A stretch of 64,000 nucleotides of DNA from Metaphire vulgaris (GCA_018105865.1 CM030832.1:28077086-28141085); one strand, 5' to 3'. Shown: positions 1-11,584, numbered from the stretch's first letter. Numbers and translations are program-made. The notes: generated from the sequence alone by a model not told the origin.

Positions 1-253
1 GACTGGGCATGAGATGGGGTGGGGCGATTGCCGAGGTGATCTCATATAATATAATCTGAAAATATGCTCAAGATCTGGAGATTTTATTTTTAAATTATCC
101 TAAATTTTTGAAGGGGGTCCCGACGCCCTTCCCAAACCCCCTCGTCTGATAAGGAAAAGTCGGCCTCTAGAAACTTTGATGCCTCTTCTGTTGCGGAATC
201 CTGGTTGCCACTACGCCAGCTAGTGGCTATGAATGCAATGAACAAGACAGAAA

Positions 254-390
254 CAGAGGCGTAGTGACGGGCGGGAGGTATATCGGTATATATATATACC
301 CCAAAATCAGTATATATATATAATACAGTATAATAACATATATAACGCATATAATATATATATATAGCATATAACTATATATATAGCATA

Positions 391-425
<35 letters not shown>

Positions 426-469
426 AATCTAAATGTTTACCCCAAATGAAATTCTTGGCTAAGCCCCTG
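254..469. mobile_element. hAT-like MITE, CAGAGGCGTAG/GGTATATC family, copy 1
   Basis: The element starts CAGAGGCGTAGTGACGG and ends GGCTAAGCCCCTG, and is flanked by a perfect 8-bp direct repeat GACAGAAA (246-253 and 470-477). It carries no coding sequence; the middle is an AT microsatellite. Related copies lie at 27390-27593 and 60041-60210. An 8-bp duplication with CAG-type ends is typical of the hAT superfamily. Confidence 0.85.
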
Positions 470-1190
470 GACAGAAACTGTAGGGAAACAAGCTGCAAAT
501 GAGCGTCGTTAGTGATTCGAATACACTTCTCATTACGATTCTGTTCGTTGTAAGAGACAACATGCGTCATTCTAATTTGCAGGCCTCATGCTGTTCACTT
601 GGCGCTCTTTGGAAATGGATACAGATAGGAACTCGCCTGAAGCAGGACTCTGTTATAGAACGAAGCGAGGGAAGAGATTCCTTAAAGACAGGACAATTTA
701 TTGGCTGCGGAGAACTAATTAAAATCAATTGAGATTCTTATTGGATTCTGACCAATCGTGTTAGAGTGGATGTTCGACCAGACAACAAAGAACAGAAATT
801 ATAAGGACCCTGAAGATAAAAGCTCAAGATAGAGACGAGGGAGTGGCGACGCTGGAGTATGGAACCCGTATTTGGACAGAGCACCCGAAAAAGACCGCGG
901 AGGTTAAGAATATTTCAATAAGCGGAATAACAATTGATACAAGGCACGCTGCACCTATAACAGCGTTTGACGTGGAATTTTGACGATGATTGAGATTATT
1001 TAAAAAGAAAACCAACGAGGATGTTATTGGACTGGATGACGAAGACAGATGCACAGCCTCACAAAACCTATGCAGAAATCAAAGAAGAGGTAACAAGTCG
1101 GAGAGAGAAAAAAGGAAGGAGGGAGGAAGGGAGGGAGAGAGAGAGGAATGGAAACAATGGAGCCCTGAACCTGTCTCAGGACAGAGAACG
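470..1190. other. Intergenic, no gene seen
   Basis: No convincing exon. Around 848-890 there is a short stretch (CTGGAGTATGGAACC...) also found near 13350-13390; read as protein it resembles the LEYGxxxW motif of LINE reverse transcriptase tails, but it is too short to call. Confidence 0.5.
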
Positions 1191-1343
1191 CGATGATGAT
1201 GATGATGATGATGATGACGACGACGATGATGATGATGATGGTGATGCTGATGCTGATGATGATGATTATATTGATGATGTGAATGATGATGACGATGACG
1301 ATGATGCTGATGATGTGAATGATGATGATGATGATGATTACAC
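1191..1343. repeat. (GAT)n microsatellite
   Basis: Interrupted GAT/GAC repeat. It creates a false poly-Asp reading frame that should not be annotated as a gene. Confidence 0.9.
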
Positions 1344-2520
1344 TTGACATTTCTCAGCGCTCAGTTGTTGACTTATTTGAACTGACAGCTGACCAAATAG
1401 TGTCTTCCGTGAGATGATGTGTGTAAAAATGCAGCCTGTCTGAGTGGCGCGTATAGAATCTAATGGGAACCACGTTCTGTTCATCGGAACTCCGCGTCTG
1501 TCGGTTCCGTGAAACACACGAGAGTATCGGATGACACTTATTGCAAATCAGAAATACGATATCTCGCCTTTCGTGAAACTAAATCGCATTTAATGGCGGA
1601 AGATTGTCCAAGCCTATATTCGCAATATCGGCAACAGGTGCTATCATCACTGCCACTGCGCCCGATGTCTTGTGGCTCTGCTGGTCAACATGGACGTAAA
1701 CTTCTATCAGGCTTCTTCTAGACTCGAACATCCACCCGGCCTTTTTGAGATGCTATCATAGGGAAAGGGAAGGTATAGAAATCCTTCCATTTTAATTCAA
1801 GTTTACGCCAGTGCTGCCCGTTTCAACGGCGAATTTATTTGCCATTATTTCCAATACATGTGGGAAATTTTGGGAGAACTCGTGATCATACTTACATTAT
1901 TCTAAATACCAGGAACAGTACAAACCGATTGCTCATGATATATGAAAGTTTCGATAAATCAGTAAGACAAAACTTCATTGAATAATTTTTGTATAATAGT
2001 GAGAGAGACTCTCAACCATCAAACTGTGGCATGCAAGAAGGCGGTGAATGCCCGAGGGGTCAAAGTCAATTTGAACCTCCTCCCCCCCCATTTCTGCTGT
2101 ATGCCCGGTGTTGACGAGTAAAAAAGTCTCCGAGTCAATTTTTATGCCTCCGTTTGCATGGATGCCGCGGCCAACGCCACACCCGCCCCCCCTCTGCACG
2201 CCGCTGCCGTAAAGTCATTTATATTGAAGAAACTATCGGTAAGGAAAAAACACATTTCCCGAGTTTTTAAAAAGTCTCAGACCATTCGGCAAATTACATC
2301 CAGCCATGCAGTAAGTGTAAGTTAGTTGTAAAACTGTTATCATTCTGCCATTTCTCTGACATTGGTATACTTACGGCAGGTAGGGCAGTTGCCATGGGCG
2401 CCCCTTAAAGAGGGGGGCGCCAAAAACTCTGTGATCATGGTATAGGATTTAAATGTTATATGTCAAAGCGCTCTTGGCATAGGCCTTAGCCTTGTTTGCT
2501 GCGCTCGAGAAATTGTCTAG

Positions 2521-2582
<62 letters not shown>

Positions 2583-2605
2583 CTCGACGTAGAAAGAGAA
2601 GAAAC
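1344..2605. other. Intergenic, no gene seen; (ATAA)n/(TAA)n at 2520-2582
   Basis: Only short open frames without splice or homology support. A tetranucleotide run passing into a TAA run occupies 2520-2582. Confidence 0.5.
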
Positions 2606-2705
2606 TGACTTTGAGCACATCACAGATCAGATCGCATCAGTAAAAGCAAGAACAGTGTATCTGTAGTTTTAATCCTGTGTCAAGAAAACCTCATGAATGA
2701 CGTGT
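2606..2705. repeat. Dispersed repeat, copy 1 of a pair
   Basis: This stretch matches 27812-27905: both share TTTGAGC, CATCAGT, AAAGCAAGAA, AGTGTA and a final TGTGTCAA plus TCATGA block in the same order. No coding capacity is seen. The family is unknown to me. Confidence 0.6.
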
Positions 2706-2767
2706 TGATAATTAAAAGATTTGTTAACCTGTTAATTTAATTTTACGACCCCCCTATCCACGGACAC

Positions 2768-2958
2768 CAGTGGCGTAGCCAGGGGGTTGGGGTTTAACCC
2801 ACCCTTGGCTGCCGACCTGCCGAGCCAAAAGTTCTAAGTGGTATAGAATGTAACGGTGCAGGAGAGAGGTGACAACTTTTTTTGCTTGTCAAGATTTTTT
2901 CGAAGTTGGTCACGGTCAAAACCAAACCCCCGTTCCGGAAATCCTGGCTACGCCACTG
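2768..2958. mobile_element. hAT-like MITE, CAGTGGCGTAGCC family
   Basis: A 191-bp element with 16-bp perfect terminal inverted repeats (CAGTGGCGTAGCCAGG). Flanks are ACGGACAC on the left and ACGGGCAC on the right, a 7/8 matching 8-bp target duplication. The interior carries a TTTTTTGCTTGTCA motif shared with the elements at 15172 and 61441. Confidence 0.9.
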
Positions 2959-3207
2959 ACGGGCACCAAATACCATGGTACGCCTCTGTTTTCCTATCTA
3001 GGATTATGTTAGACAGGTAATTACTTTGTGGAACGGCCAGGTGTTTGACATTGTACGATAGGATTATTTGCTTCGTGTAAATATTTAATGTGTGAATTCA
3101 ACTGTTTCCATATCACCTGTTCATTTCCGTCATCGAAAATCAACAAACTCTACAAAGTGCAATAAATTGTAAATTATCACCGTACGAGAAGTGAGACTAC
3201 AATTGAA

Positions 3208-3208
3208 T

Positions 3209-3252
<44 letters not shown>
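3208..3252. repeat. (TA)n microsatellite
   Basis: Pure TA dinucleotide run followed by a short T tract. Confidence 0.9.
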
Positions 3253-3255
<3 letters not shown>

Positions 3256-3599
3256 TTTTCGATTAAAGGAAATATGAAACCTAAGTCGGTAAGTTTTGTC
3301 GCTGTTTCTTTGACTGAATGCAATGAATGGGTTTATCTCACAATTCTTTTCATGGCGTTTTCCAATCTATTTCGGCGAATATTGTGCAGTTCTGCTTAAG
3401 AAGCGTTTTCAGGACAACCTGTGGGATTTAAAATCTAAGAAACTGCATGTATTCCCAGTGTGCCGTCTGACCACGGCCAGGTGTAGTCTACTCTGTCACG
3501 TGACAGCGTCTCCTAAACAACACACGTCAGAGTACAGTATACACCTGCGCTAGAACTGTCCCCAATAATAATTGTGATAGACGTGTGGCGGTATCTTCT

Positions 3600-3874
3600 T
3601 CACCAGGTCTTCTGCTGGAATAGAGCGTTCTCCAGCTCCATGAGCAGAGCCACGGCGCAGTCGCGTCTCATCTCTCCAGCCTCCTTCTGGCAACTGGTCT
3701 CCGACGTCGAACTGAACGTTCCACAGAAGCTACAGACGGCAGAGACGAGGTCATCTTCCGTAAACGTCGAACTGCGTTTCAACTGCTGAAGATGCTTTTG
3801 TCTGTCGCGTCTATAAAGGAAGGAAACGAACAGAAGGACTGATAGAATAACCGATTTCATCGTCATCATCATCG

Positions 3875-3915
<41 letters not shown>

Positions 3916-4162
3916 GTCTTCTTCTTCTTCTTCAGGAGAAGGAGGAGGAGGAGGTTTAAAACTAGTGGGGCTTTTCGAGGAGAAAAATAGGAACAAACAC
4001 CGCAAGAGTTTCTTTTCACTTTTGAACAAGAGAAAATGACTCAGGAGACCGTGTTCTTACTCACCCGGCCCGGAAGAAATCAGGCGGCAGACAATCCGAT
4101 TCACTGACAAAGAGACAGACACACACGACCACCAGGAGACAGACAAGAAACTGACGATCCAT
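3600..4162 (-). CDS. Small secreted protein with signal peptide and five mature cysteines (two exons)
   Basis: Exon 1 is 4162-4065 and exon 2 is 3810-3600. The ATG directly follows a CAG acceptor, so a 5' untranslated exon probably lies upstream. Exon 1 ends GG|GTGAGT in phase 2 and exon 2 follows TTTATAG, restoring a Gly codon, so the frames join cleanly. The product has 102 residues. Residues 1-20 form a hydrophobic signal peptide (MDRQFLVCLLVVVCV...). The mature part has Cys at 24, 59, 62, 73 and 84 (pattern C-x2-C-x10-C-x10-C near the end), a dibasic KR at 44-45 and RR at 81-82. It ends QQKTW before the TGA. I do not recognise the family; a neuropeptide-like or other extracellular factor is possible but is only inference. 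The 254-bp intron holds an ATC microsatellite. Confidence 0.65.
3857..3930. repeat. (ATC)n and (TTC)n microsatellite inside the intron
   Basis: ATC/GTC repeat followed by a short TTC run, within the intron of the secreted-protein gene. It makes false poly-Asp and poly-Met frames on the minus strand. Confidence 0.9.
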
Positions 4163-4204
4163 CTGACAAGGAAACATCACAACGAAAAGAAACTTCATCA
4201 CAAT

Positions 4205-4300
4205 AAATTCAGTCTTGCTGATACGACTTCAATTCAATCAATCAATCAACTTCTATAGCGCCACTATCATATTGCCCAGGGCATCATATTATTTCAATTA
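4205..4300 (-). mobile_element. LINE or SINE 3' tail, GCGCTATAGAAGTTGATTGA type
   Basis: On the minus strand this reads GATGCCCTGGGCA, then GATAGTGGCGCTATAGAAG, then a TTGA-type repeat. It is nearly the same as 31505-31575 on the plus strand. Only the 3' end of the element is present. Confidence 0.7.
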
Positions 4301-4375
4301 GTGTTTAGTTACCACTGGCAACAGACGCTCAAATGGAGGCAGATTTATCAACAGAAGTTGCAAAGAAAGACAGGA

Positions 4376-4380
<5 letters not shown>

Positions 4381-4432
<52 letters not shown>

Positions 4433-4519
4433 TCTCTCTTTGTCTACCTTTGTCTGCCTTTGTCTGTCTGTCTCTCTCTCTTTTGCATTATTGAACTGGG
4501 AATGTTTTAAAAAATAGAC

Positions 4520-4577
<58 letters not shown>

Positions 4578-4651
4578 CAGTACTTAGTTCCCGAGGGACT
4601 TATTAAAAAAGTGTCCGGAGACAGATAAATATATATTCTTCAGCTCTCGTC

Positions 4652-4694
<43 letters not shown>

Positions 4695-4720
4695 TCTCTC
4701 TTTGTGTTCCTTTGTCTGCC

Positions 4721-4761
<41 letters not shown>

Positions 4762-4810
4762 TTCTCTCGTTTGCATTATTGAACTGGGAATGTTTTAAAA
4801 AGTATAGACC
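4381..4810. repeat. Local duplication around TA microsatellites
   Basis: Segments 4428-4520 and 4687-4810 are diverged copies: CTCTCTTTG pyrimidine-rich tracts followed by TTGCATTATTGAACTGGG and AATGTTTTAAAAA. They are separated by TA runs (4522-4573, 4654-4690) and a LINE 3' fragment. No gene. Confidence 0.75.
4574..4653 (-). mobile_element. Truncated LINE 3' UTR fragment with poly(TA) tail
   Basis: Matches the 3' ends at 5450-5590 and 23303-23400 (GTCCGGAGACAG, TTCAGCTCTCGTC, TTAGTTCCCGAGGGACTT). The TA run at 4522-4573 is the tail in this orientation. Confidence 0.75.
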
Positions 4811-5193
4811 CATTTGTTTTTCCACTCTGAATTGAGCTCCCGGAATTGGAGCGTAGCCGTTGATACCTTTGATACCAATGATATAATTAAATTATCGATT
4901 GGAACCTTTGATTGTTAGAACTGGGATTATAACAGAACACAATTATAATTATTATCAACAGTACTGTGCACGAATCAAGCTTTATAAGTTTATATCATGC
5001 ATCTGTTGCGCGCCTATACCGCTGTCTCCTGCCTTCAGATTAATCTGCTTACTGTCTCGCATCTCTAACGATGGCCTAGATTATTCAGTTATCAGTCTTC
5101 CACGTTCTTCTAGATTTTTCCATAGTCATATTGGCCCGCTCTTTCCAGACCGAGCTGACCTGAATAATGAAGAATTTCTATACCGAAGGAATG

Positions 5194-5248
<55 letters not shown>

Positions 5249-5252
5249 ATAT

Positions 5253-5586
5253 CCGTTCTTTCCGGAGACACAAGGGAGATAAGTTTTTGCTCCAGCGTAT
5301 GTAACTTAGCAAGATTTAAAGTGGCTTAGGAGGCATTACTGCCTGTGTGAATTGTGAAAGCCACGCACTAGAGACACTAACGGGGCTTGAACCTGCTCCG
5401 TCAGCCTGACGCTCCAGCACGTAACCCACTCTGCCATCCGATTTCGATGACTTTACAACGATTCAATGCGATTGCCTTCCAAGAGACTTTCTCTGCTTCT
5501 GATCCGGATCAAGACGAGAGCTGAAGAGTATATATTGACCTGTCTCTGGACACTTTGTAATAAGTCCTCGGGAACTAAGTACCGAG

Positions 5587-5635
<49 letters not shown>

Positions 5636-5640
5636 TAATT
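5253..5640 (+). mobile_element. LINE 3' UTR with poly(TA) tail, split by a SINE
   Basis: Begins CCGTTCTTTCCGGAGACA and ends AACTAAGTACCGAGGGCA, followed by a TA run to about 5638. At 23303-23515 the same sequence, inverted, directly follows a LINE-type coding fragment, which identifies it as that element's 3' UTR. Here the coding part is missing and a tRNA-like segment interrupts it. Confidence 0.7.
5297..5440 (-). mobile_element. tRNA-derived SINE nested in the LINE 3' UTR
   Basis: On the minus strand it begins CGGATGGCAGAGTGGG, giving an A-box-like block (5436-5425), and carries the B-box GGTTCAAGCCC (5393-5383), the pol III promoter layout of a tRNA. It continues into a non-tRNA body. The homologous LINE sequence at 23.4 kb lacks this segment. 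It could instead be an original part of the LINE tail that the other copy lost. Confidence 0.6.
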
Positions 5641-6055
5641 ACTGATCAAATAGATCAAAGAGGGACGGAATAAAAAAGGCATCCTTCTTTTCAATTGAAT
5701 GTTCGCCGAAGCGTTTTGTCATTTTGAAAATTCCATAAAATGTCTTTTCTTCTGCAATAAAGAGATCGTCAAAATCTAATCCGTCTTCACTATCCTATCT
5801 TTATTGCTTCAGCCTCAATTCAGCTGCACGCAGCTTTTCGCAATAAATCTGGGGTGGGGGGCGCCTTTGCCATTTTAGTTTAATAATATTTATTAATAAA
5901 CTATTTTAATCTTATTCAGTCAATTCGTCCAACTCTTTCCAATTTTGGCTAATTCGAAATGATTTCACGGTGCTGTTAAGCAGTTTCTTGAAACATGTCT
6001 TATTCACGCTGTATGTTTATATTTGCCATTAATTAATTATTATCCAAGCATAATG
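5641..6055. other. Intergenic, no gene seen
   Basis: AT-rich, with no supported open frame. A GGGGTGGGGGGCGCC block at about 5850 resembles one near 2400. Confidence 0.4.
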
Positions 6056-6660
6056 CACTAATTTTCTTGCCATTTGCCTCAGTGTCTAGCCGTCTTGATT
6101 ATTGCAATTTCCTTTTTTGGCATATCTAAATTCAACGAGTTGCGAATATTCATATTCACTGACATGAGTAGTTGCTAAAACTCCAAAACGTGAGCACGTG
6201 ACCCTGGTTCGTTATGGTCTCCACCCTCCACTGGCTTCCATGGATACGCTTTGAAATCTGCCTCCTGCTATACCAAAACCCTTTATTACTATAGGAACCG
6301 AGCTGTCTCATGCATTTCAAGACTAGATCCATCCTCATCTGATTCGATCTCTCATACTCGGACCGTTCTTGGTGCTCGTGATATCTCAGTGGCCGCCCCC
6401 AAACTCTGGAACTCATTGCCTCAGAAACTACTAGCGTACAAATTCACAACCAGTCTTTAGAATAAGATTAAAAGCACATCGGTCTGGCCTGGTTTATCCG
6501 CCATAGCCCGTCACCTGCATGTTGTCCCCATCGGATGTCTTTGATTTTACCAGGATCTTAAGTGATTTCGATTCTAGTGTGCCATTGGCTGACGCTTCGG
6601 TGCATTATGAGGCGGCGCTATAGAAGTTAAGATTAGATTTAATTAGATTATAGCACTTAT
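6056..6660 (+). mobile_element. Degenerate LINE 3' end (reverse transcriptase C-terminal part)
   Basis: Frames across 6190-6460 read HVTLVRYGLH...LASMDTL and then VLGARDISVAAPKLWNSLPQ, the characteristic C-terminal block of CR1/L2/jockey-type LINE polyproteins (A-P-K-L-W-N-S-L-P). It is broken by frame changes. A 3' UTR ends near 6610 with GGCGCTATAGAAGTTAAGATT and an AGATT-type tail. Dead, 5'-truncated copy. Confidence 0.75.
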
Positions 6661-8212
6661 ATTACATGGGGAAAGAGTTTTGCGAATAGTAAATTAAAGA
6701 GCGATTTACGAATGAAAATACCAAATGACCGATAAAAGTTGATATTCAAATGTATGTTTGTTTCGGAAAATAACTAAACTTTTATTGAAAGCACATTTCA
6801 ACAGCCATCCTTCAGATTGTATGATTGCAAATCGTGCTGCTTAGCGCGGCGGCTTTCTTTGCTCAGAAATCCTCTGTGCATTGGAATCGCAAACTCGAGA
6901 CAAGTCAGTGCTTTCCAAAGTCTGAGCCGCGGCTTCAAGGGGAATTCGTAAGCCGGGTCTCCCTTCCACGTAGCCGTAAACTATTGCAAATTAGTCAAAA
7001 TTGTCATAATTTTTGCTTATCAAGACTTTTGGTACCAATTATAAGGCCTATTCTATAAAGCTATATTTTCATTAGTTCCTTTTCGAGAGTCTTGGTCTTT
7101 TGTATCAGTTATTACCCAAAAAGTGCGCTCGCTCAGATCTGAAACGGGGAGCAAGGGGGAAATCTGGACTTGGCAAGGCAGCCGCGGATCGAAAAAGTTA
7201 GGGAACCGCTGAGATAAGTGATACTCTTTCTCTGCGAAATGTGATCTCTCAATCGTCAGCGATGCATTTAGCGATACGTGAGAACAGGTGCGCAGAGCAT
7301 ATAGCGTTTATGTAGCGCACAACTTAGGAACATTTCTAACCTCAGCCGAAGTTTCGTTTGACGAATTGAACGCCGACCCAAAGAAAGAAACCTTTGCTGT
7401 CGATCGGCAAAACGAAAGACTTACACTCTATAACGTGTATTAAACGACTGACACAATACCATTGGCTGACGCATGAAGCATTGGATCCACTGCCTTTATA
7501 TGGGGAGTTGCGAGGAAGATGGAGACATGAAGAGAAAGAGGAGGGAGAAAAGAGGGAGAGAGAGGGAGAGAGATAGGCAAGCAAGCAGGAAAAGACACTT
7601 GTAGTGTGACGGAACAGCGCTGCGCATCGGATCTTGATACGCCTTCTCCAGACCGTCAAAATAGACGCAGAGAATTGGCGATATCACAGTCTATAACGGG
7701 ATACGCGCTGCAAACGCTTTGCGATGTCAGATTCTATTCTCGACGCCTCTTTGAGAAAAAGTCCAGTAAGTCCTCTTAGAAAAAGTCCATTAGTCTGTCA
7801 TGCACAACAAACAGTCAACGACGAAGACATCAATACACTTCACTCCTGAGAAGAAGAAGACGACATCATCTTAGAGGACTACGATGATAGATTCAAAGGC
7901 AGACTGACACCGCAAGTTCCTAATGACGACATATTAAAGCGATGGTTAAACAAATCAAGGCATACCCATATCCTGCTGCTAAAAATAAACCTCGACTACT
8001 CAGTACGAGATTAATCGTTCACAGCTAAGTTACGAAAGCATTGCTGATCCATTTGGACCGTACTTAGATACAAGTAAATATTAATGCGCTATTAAGCGTT
8101 GGAAGCGCGTGGAAAGGTTAAACGCGGGCGCCTATAGAAATGGTTGAGGGAAAAGTTGTTAATGTAGTCTGCAATCAGACTCCATTTATCGTCTGCGTGG
8201 TGACAGTCTCTA
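6661..8212. other. Intergenic, no gene seen
   Basis: A GA-rich stretch (7530-7575) generates open frames on both strands. No splice-supported or recognisable protein. Confidence 0.45.
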
Positions 8213-8371
8213 CAGCAGTGGTTCTCAAACTCAGTTATGGGATGACCTTTTTTCCTCTTGCTCATCAAACTTTTTTGGCAGTGGGGAACCGAGACCCCCA
8301 GAATTTACCGACATCCCCAAATTGATATTCCTAGAAATAACCCTGGTCTGTAGTCTGGATAAAACACTGCC
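8213..8371. mobile_element. Possible hAT-type element ends
   Basis: CAGTGGTTCTCAAACT at 8216 is a widespread hAT-type terminus. GTCTGGATAAAACACTG at 8354-8370 is the right end of the family complete at 21890 and 48580. The two ends belong to different families, so these are remnants. Confidence 0.4.
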
Positions 8372-8399
8372 TAAAGACGAAGATAAGTCGGCTAATTAC

Positions 8400-8775
8400 C
8401 AAGATCCTGTTAACATTTGGGTTGGAGATTTGATGGGTTGGGTTCTAAAAAACGGACCCATGCATGGACATCTGTGTGTGTGTGCCAGAATAAGTGTGTG
8501 TCTGTGCAGTGGTGTTGCTAGCAGAGATTTCCAATTTTAGAACTCAATCCAACCCAACCCATAAAAGCTCCAACCCAACCCAACCCAACCCAACCCATGC
8601 CGATAATAGGTTTACTTGACCCAACCCAACCCACTGTGATACATTACAGTTTCTTAAGTTTTCTGACTCAACCCAGCCCACCATTAATACGGAAAAGTCT
8701 GACCCAACCCAATCCAATCCAACCCAACCCAAAACCAACCCATGGGTTGGGTTAACCCATGGGTTGTGATTTCAT
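8400..8775. repeat. TGGGTTGGGTT-rich dispersed element, copy 1
   Basis: Arrays of TGGGT/ACCCA with landmarks GATTTGATGGGTTGGGTTC, ACGGACCCATG and a palindromic AACCCATGGGTT. The same landmarks, mostly in inverted order, are found at 25886-26085. This is not telomeric TTAGGG. Confidence 0.7.
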
Positions 8776-9770
8776 CTGCACAGCGCTGAAAACAAAAATA
8801 TTCGGCTTCCATCCAACCCCCAGACATGCTCAAGGCAAAAAAACCGAACAGCTAGGGATCTGCCGAGTTAATTATTGTTCGCATCTGCCGCAGATAACCT
8901 CCGCTGCCACGGCGTCTGAGCGCCACCGAAGCGGCATCAAGCGAGAGTGAGTGAAACCAAATCGCTCCTTAATTATGGATGGTCCACTAATCTCTTTTTT
9001 CCGCCATCAATCTCAACAAGTTTCAACAAGCGTTGCAAGATGTCGCCACTTATATTTCGCATCCTTGGATCGGGCGTCTCCGTGGACTTCCAACAAGGAT
9101 TCCAGTACATAACGGCGTTTTAAGTGCGTGCCTTGAAAACTCTATGAGAAATGTGCAAATTTCCTTTGCTTCTACTATATTTACGCAACTTAGAACACAC
9201 GCTTATTAGATACAGTTACGATATCTGGACAAGGATTTTGAGGATCTATTGCATATTTAACTATACTTGTGTTAACGTGTTTCGCATTAGCGTTAGCCTC
9301 TAGAAAAGGTAAAAGGCGCTCCGCTGTGAAGAGTCACGAGCAGAAAAATGTGAATTAAATGGCTTTCCATACTCGCAAAACGAATTGAACGTTGCTTCTA
9401 AATTAGACATTTGTCTCAGCTTGATTGATTTCTGCTGACATAAAGAAATTCATCTGCTGTCAACATACTCAATGTATAGCAAATAAATTGTGAAAATTTA
9501 ATTGGATGATCGGCGAACACGGAAATAATATATTCTAAGCGTTAGCCAAGATCATGTCACGGGGACGTTCTCCGCATCACAAATCTATTTCAGCTTACGC
9601 TTGCTTCTATAGCATGTGCCATCGACTGATGCTTCTAAGTGTTATGAAGTGACGCTATAGAAGTTTAATAAGATTAGATTAGAGACTAGATTCTGTTTTC
9701 AGAATTTATATTTAGGACCGTTGTCGTGCTGAAACTTTCAAAGAAAACTAAACTCTCAAGCACTTTCGTT
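8776..9770. other. Intergenic; LINE-type 3' tail at 9590-9700
   Basis: No gene seen. Near 9650 there is GACGCTATAGAAGTT followed by AATAAGATTAGATTAG, the same 3' signature as at 6612. Confidence 0.5.
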
Positions 9771-10130
9771 CAGTGGCGTAGCTAGGATTTTAAGGCCCTA
9801 ATGCAAAAATTATTAATGGGCCCCTTCAACTCAAAAAGTCACAACATGACGAACAGTGCACTAAGGCTTAAAAATTTTTAACACTTAATAATAACGCATC
9901 GTCTGTCACCGGATTCCGGAAACTGAAAATGTAAAACGACTTTGTTTTTGTAGCGCTGTCATATTTAATACCTACCAAATTTATCTGATTAAGACTTTTT
10001 AATGTGCTTTTAATTATTTACTTTTGTTATTATTTACTTTCTTTTTACATGTGTGGTCAAAAAGGGCCCCAGTTCTTCTGGGCCCTTATAATGCCTTGCT
10101 TATTCTTGCAATATGGTAGCTACACCTCTG
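9771..10130. mobile_element. hAT-like MITE, CAGTGGCGTAGCTAGG variant
   Basis: Left end CAGTGGCGTAGCTAGG, right end GGTAGCTACACCTCTG, perfect 8-bp duplication CTTTCGTT (9763-9770 and 10131-10138). Subterminal AAGGCCCTAATGC and GGGCCCTTATAATGC are also inverted. No transposase. Confidence 0.9.
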
Positions 10131-10724
10131 CTTTCGTTGCCATGTTGTAAGATCGCCACGTTAATAGTACTAGTCGAAAGTATTAATTAGCTAGTAATCA
10201 TTTTAATTAATAAGAACTATTAACTATTTTAATAAGAACTATTAGTTTAATAAATTAAGTTCAGAAGAGCGGCTGTTCTAGTGTAAGATAGGAATTTTGC
10301 GATTGAATTTCACAAATATGCAAATGAGATATGCCTAATTTTAAGTTTGACAGTTGCTCTCCTCTAGGTAGGAAGCCTCTAGGTAGTAGCTCCTACTCCA
10401 GTATTGTCAAACTTCGGCATACAGGCTTCCCATAATGATAAGCATGCGATGTTTTCCATTCGACGGAATTGTTTCAGGTTTTGTATTTCGATTGAAGACG
10501 GAATTAAAATTCATTCTGGGACATTTTGCACTTAAATTAATAAATAAGACTCAAAAGCAAACTACATAGACCCAACGGTTAAGCGATTTTACAGTATTTA
10601 TAAAAGCAAGAAAGCTTTAAATGAGGTGTATTCAGCGCCATCAAAAATGTCTTAACAGTGAACTGTTTCAATGGCTGTTTCCATATGCATGCATTGTATT
10701 TGAAAAAGCTCATACTAACTAGTC

Positions 10725-10890
10725 AATTTCATCGTATTTTTTTACCTGAATTTAATTGGAGTTTTGCTTTATCGTGCATTTTAAAACTAATGTGAAGAGC
10801 GTATTCAGACAGCGTTTGCCAGATGGCTACTTTGTTTAAATGATAACAGGAGCGTAGAATGCTATTTGAGAGCTTGCCAATGTAGGCTAT
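10725..10890. repeat. Dispersed repeat containing GCCAGATGGCT, copy 1
   Basis: Diverged direct match to 13195-13345: shared TGAATT, AATTGGAGTTTTGC, GCCAGATGGCT, AAATGATAACAGGAG and TGCCAATGTA blocks in order. The pair brackets the composite repeat at 11585-13135. Confidence 0.6.
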
Positions 10891-11114
10891 CCTATGTTAG
10901 AATGTCATGATTAGAGATTTACCTCTAGACTAACTGGGCCACTTAGAAAATTAGACAGTCGGAGGTAAAAGCTTGGATAAGGTTGATCAGTAGGCCTATA
11001 CGGAGAATATTACTTTAGGATATACATTACACTGGTCAACAAGGTTTTTGTTTCCTGTGCAATTTCTGGTGTTCCATGCAGGTAGATTTTGTCATGCTGA
11101 TTAATTATTATAAG

Positions 11115-11117
<3 letters not shown>

Positions 11118-11199
<82 letters not shown>

Positions 11200-11200
11200 T
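11118..11200. repeat. (TA)n microsatellite
   Basis: About 80 bp of TA directly before CTAGAAAGATGCTCGCTTCG. Confidence 0.95.
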
Positions 11201-11204
11201 AGAA

Positions 11205-11580
11205 AGATGCTCGCTTCGCTCGCTCATATTTTAATTCTAAAACCCAATCATTGAATTCATGCTGCTGAACAACGTTTCAATGACGTATATACACCACGTA
11301 GCCAAGCTCTGACGCTGCAACGTACGCTTCGTCAAACGCTTCGCGTGGCCGTTCGCTTCGCGTCGCCGTTCGCTTCGCGTGGCCGTTCGCTTCGCGTCGC
11401 CGTTAGCTTCGCGAGTTGTAGGCCTACAAACTATGACGCTGCAACGTACGCTTCGTCAAACGCTTCGCGTGGCCGTTCGCTTCGCGTCGCCGTTAGCTTC
11501 GCGAAGCCGTTCGCTTCGCTTGGCGTCGCCGTTCGCTTGGCGTCGCATTTCGCTTCGCGAAGCCTAAGATTCCAGAACGA
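11205..11580. repeat. CpG-rich GCTTCGCG short-period repeat block
   Basis: Imperfect iterations of TCGCTTCGCGT(C/G)GCCGT. Open frames here (Arg/Phe/Ala/Ser-rich) are low-complexity artefacts. GATGCTCGCTTCGCTCGC recurs at about 11728, next to CTTAATATTATACT. Confidence 0.75.
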
Positions 11581-11584
11581 CCAA

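Noticed and set aside
1021..1350. Acidic poly-Asp protein (similar ones at 13334, 3811, 43012 and 59604)
   Set aside because: These are translations of GAT, ATC or TAA microsatellites.
5380..5442. True tRNA gene on the minus strand
   Set aside because: A- and B-like boxes are present, but it runs into a SINE body and sits inside a LINE tail; I could not fold a convincing acceptor stem.
8540..8775. Interstitial telomere repeat
   Set aside because: The unit is TGGGT/TTGGG-type, not TTAGGG, and the block has element-like landmarks.
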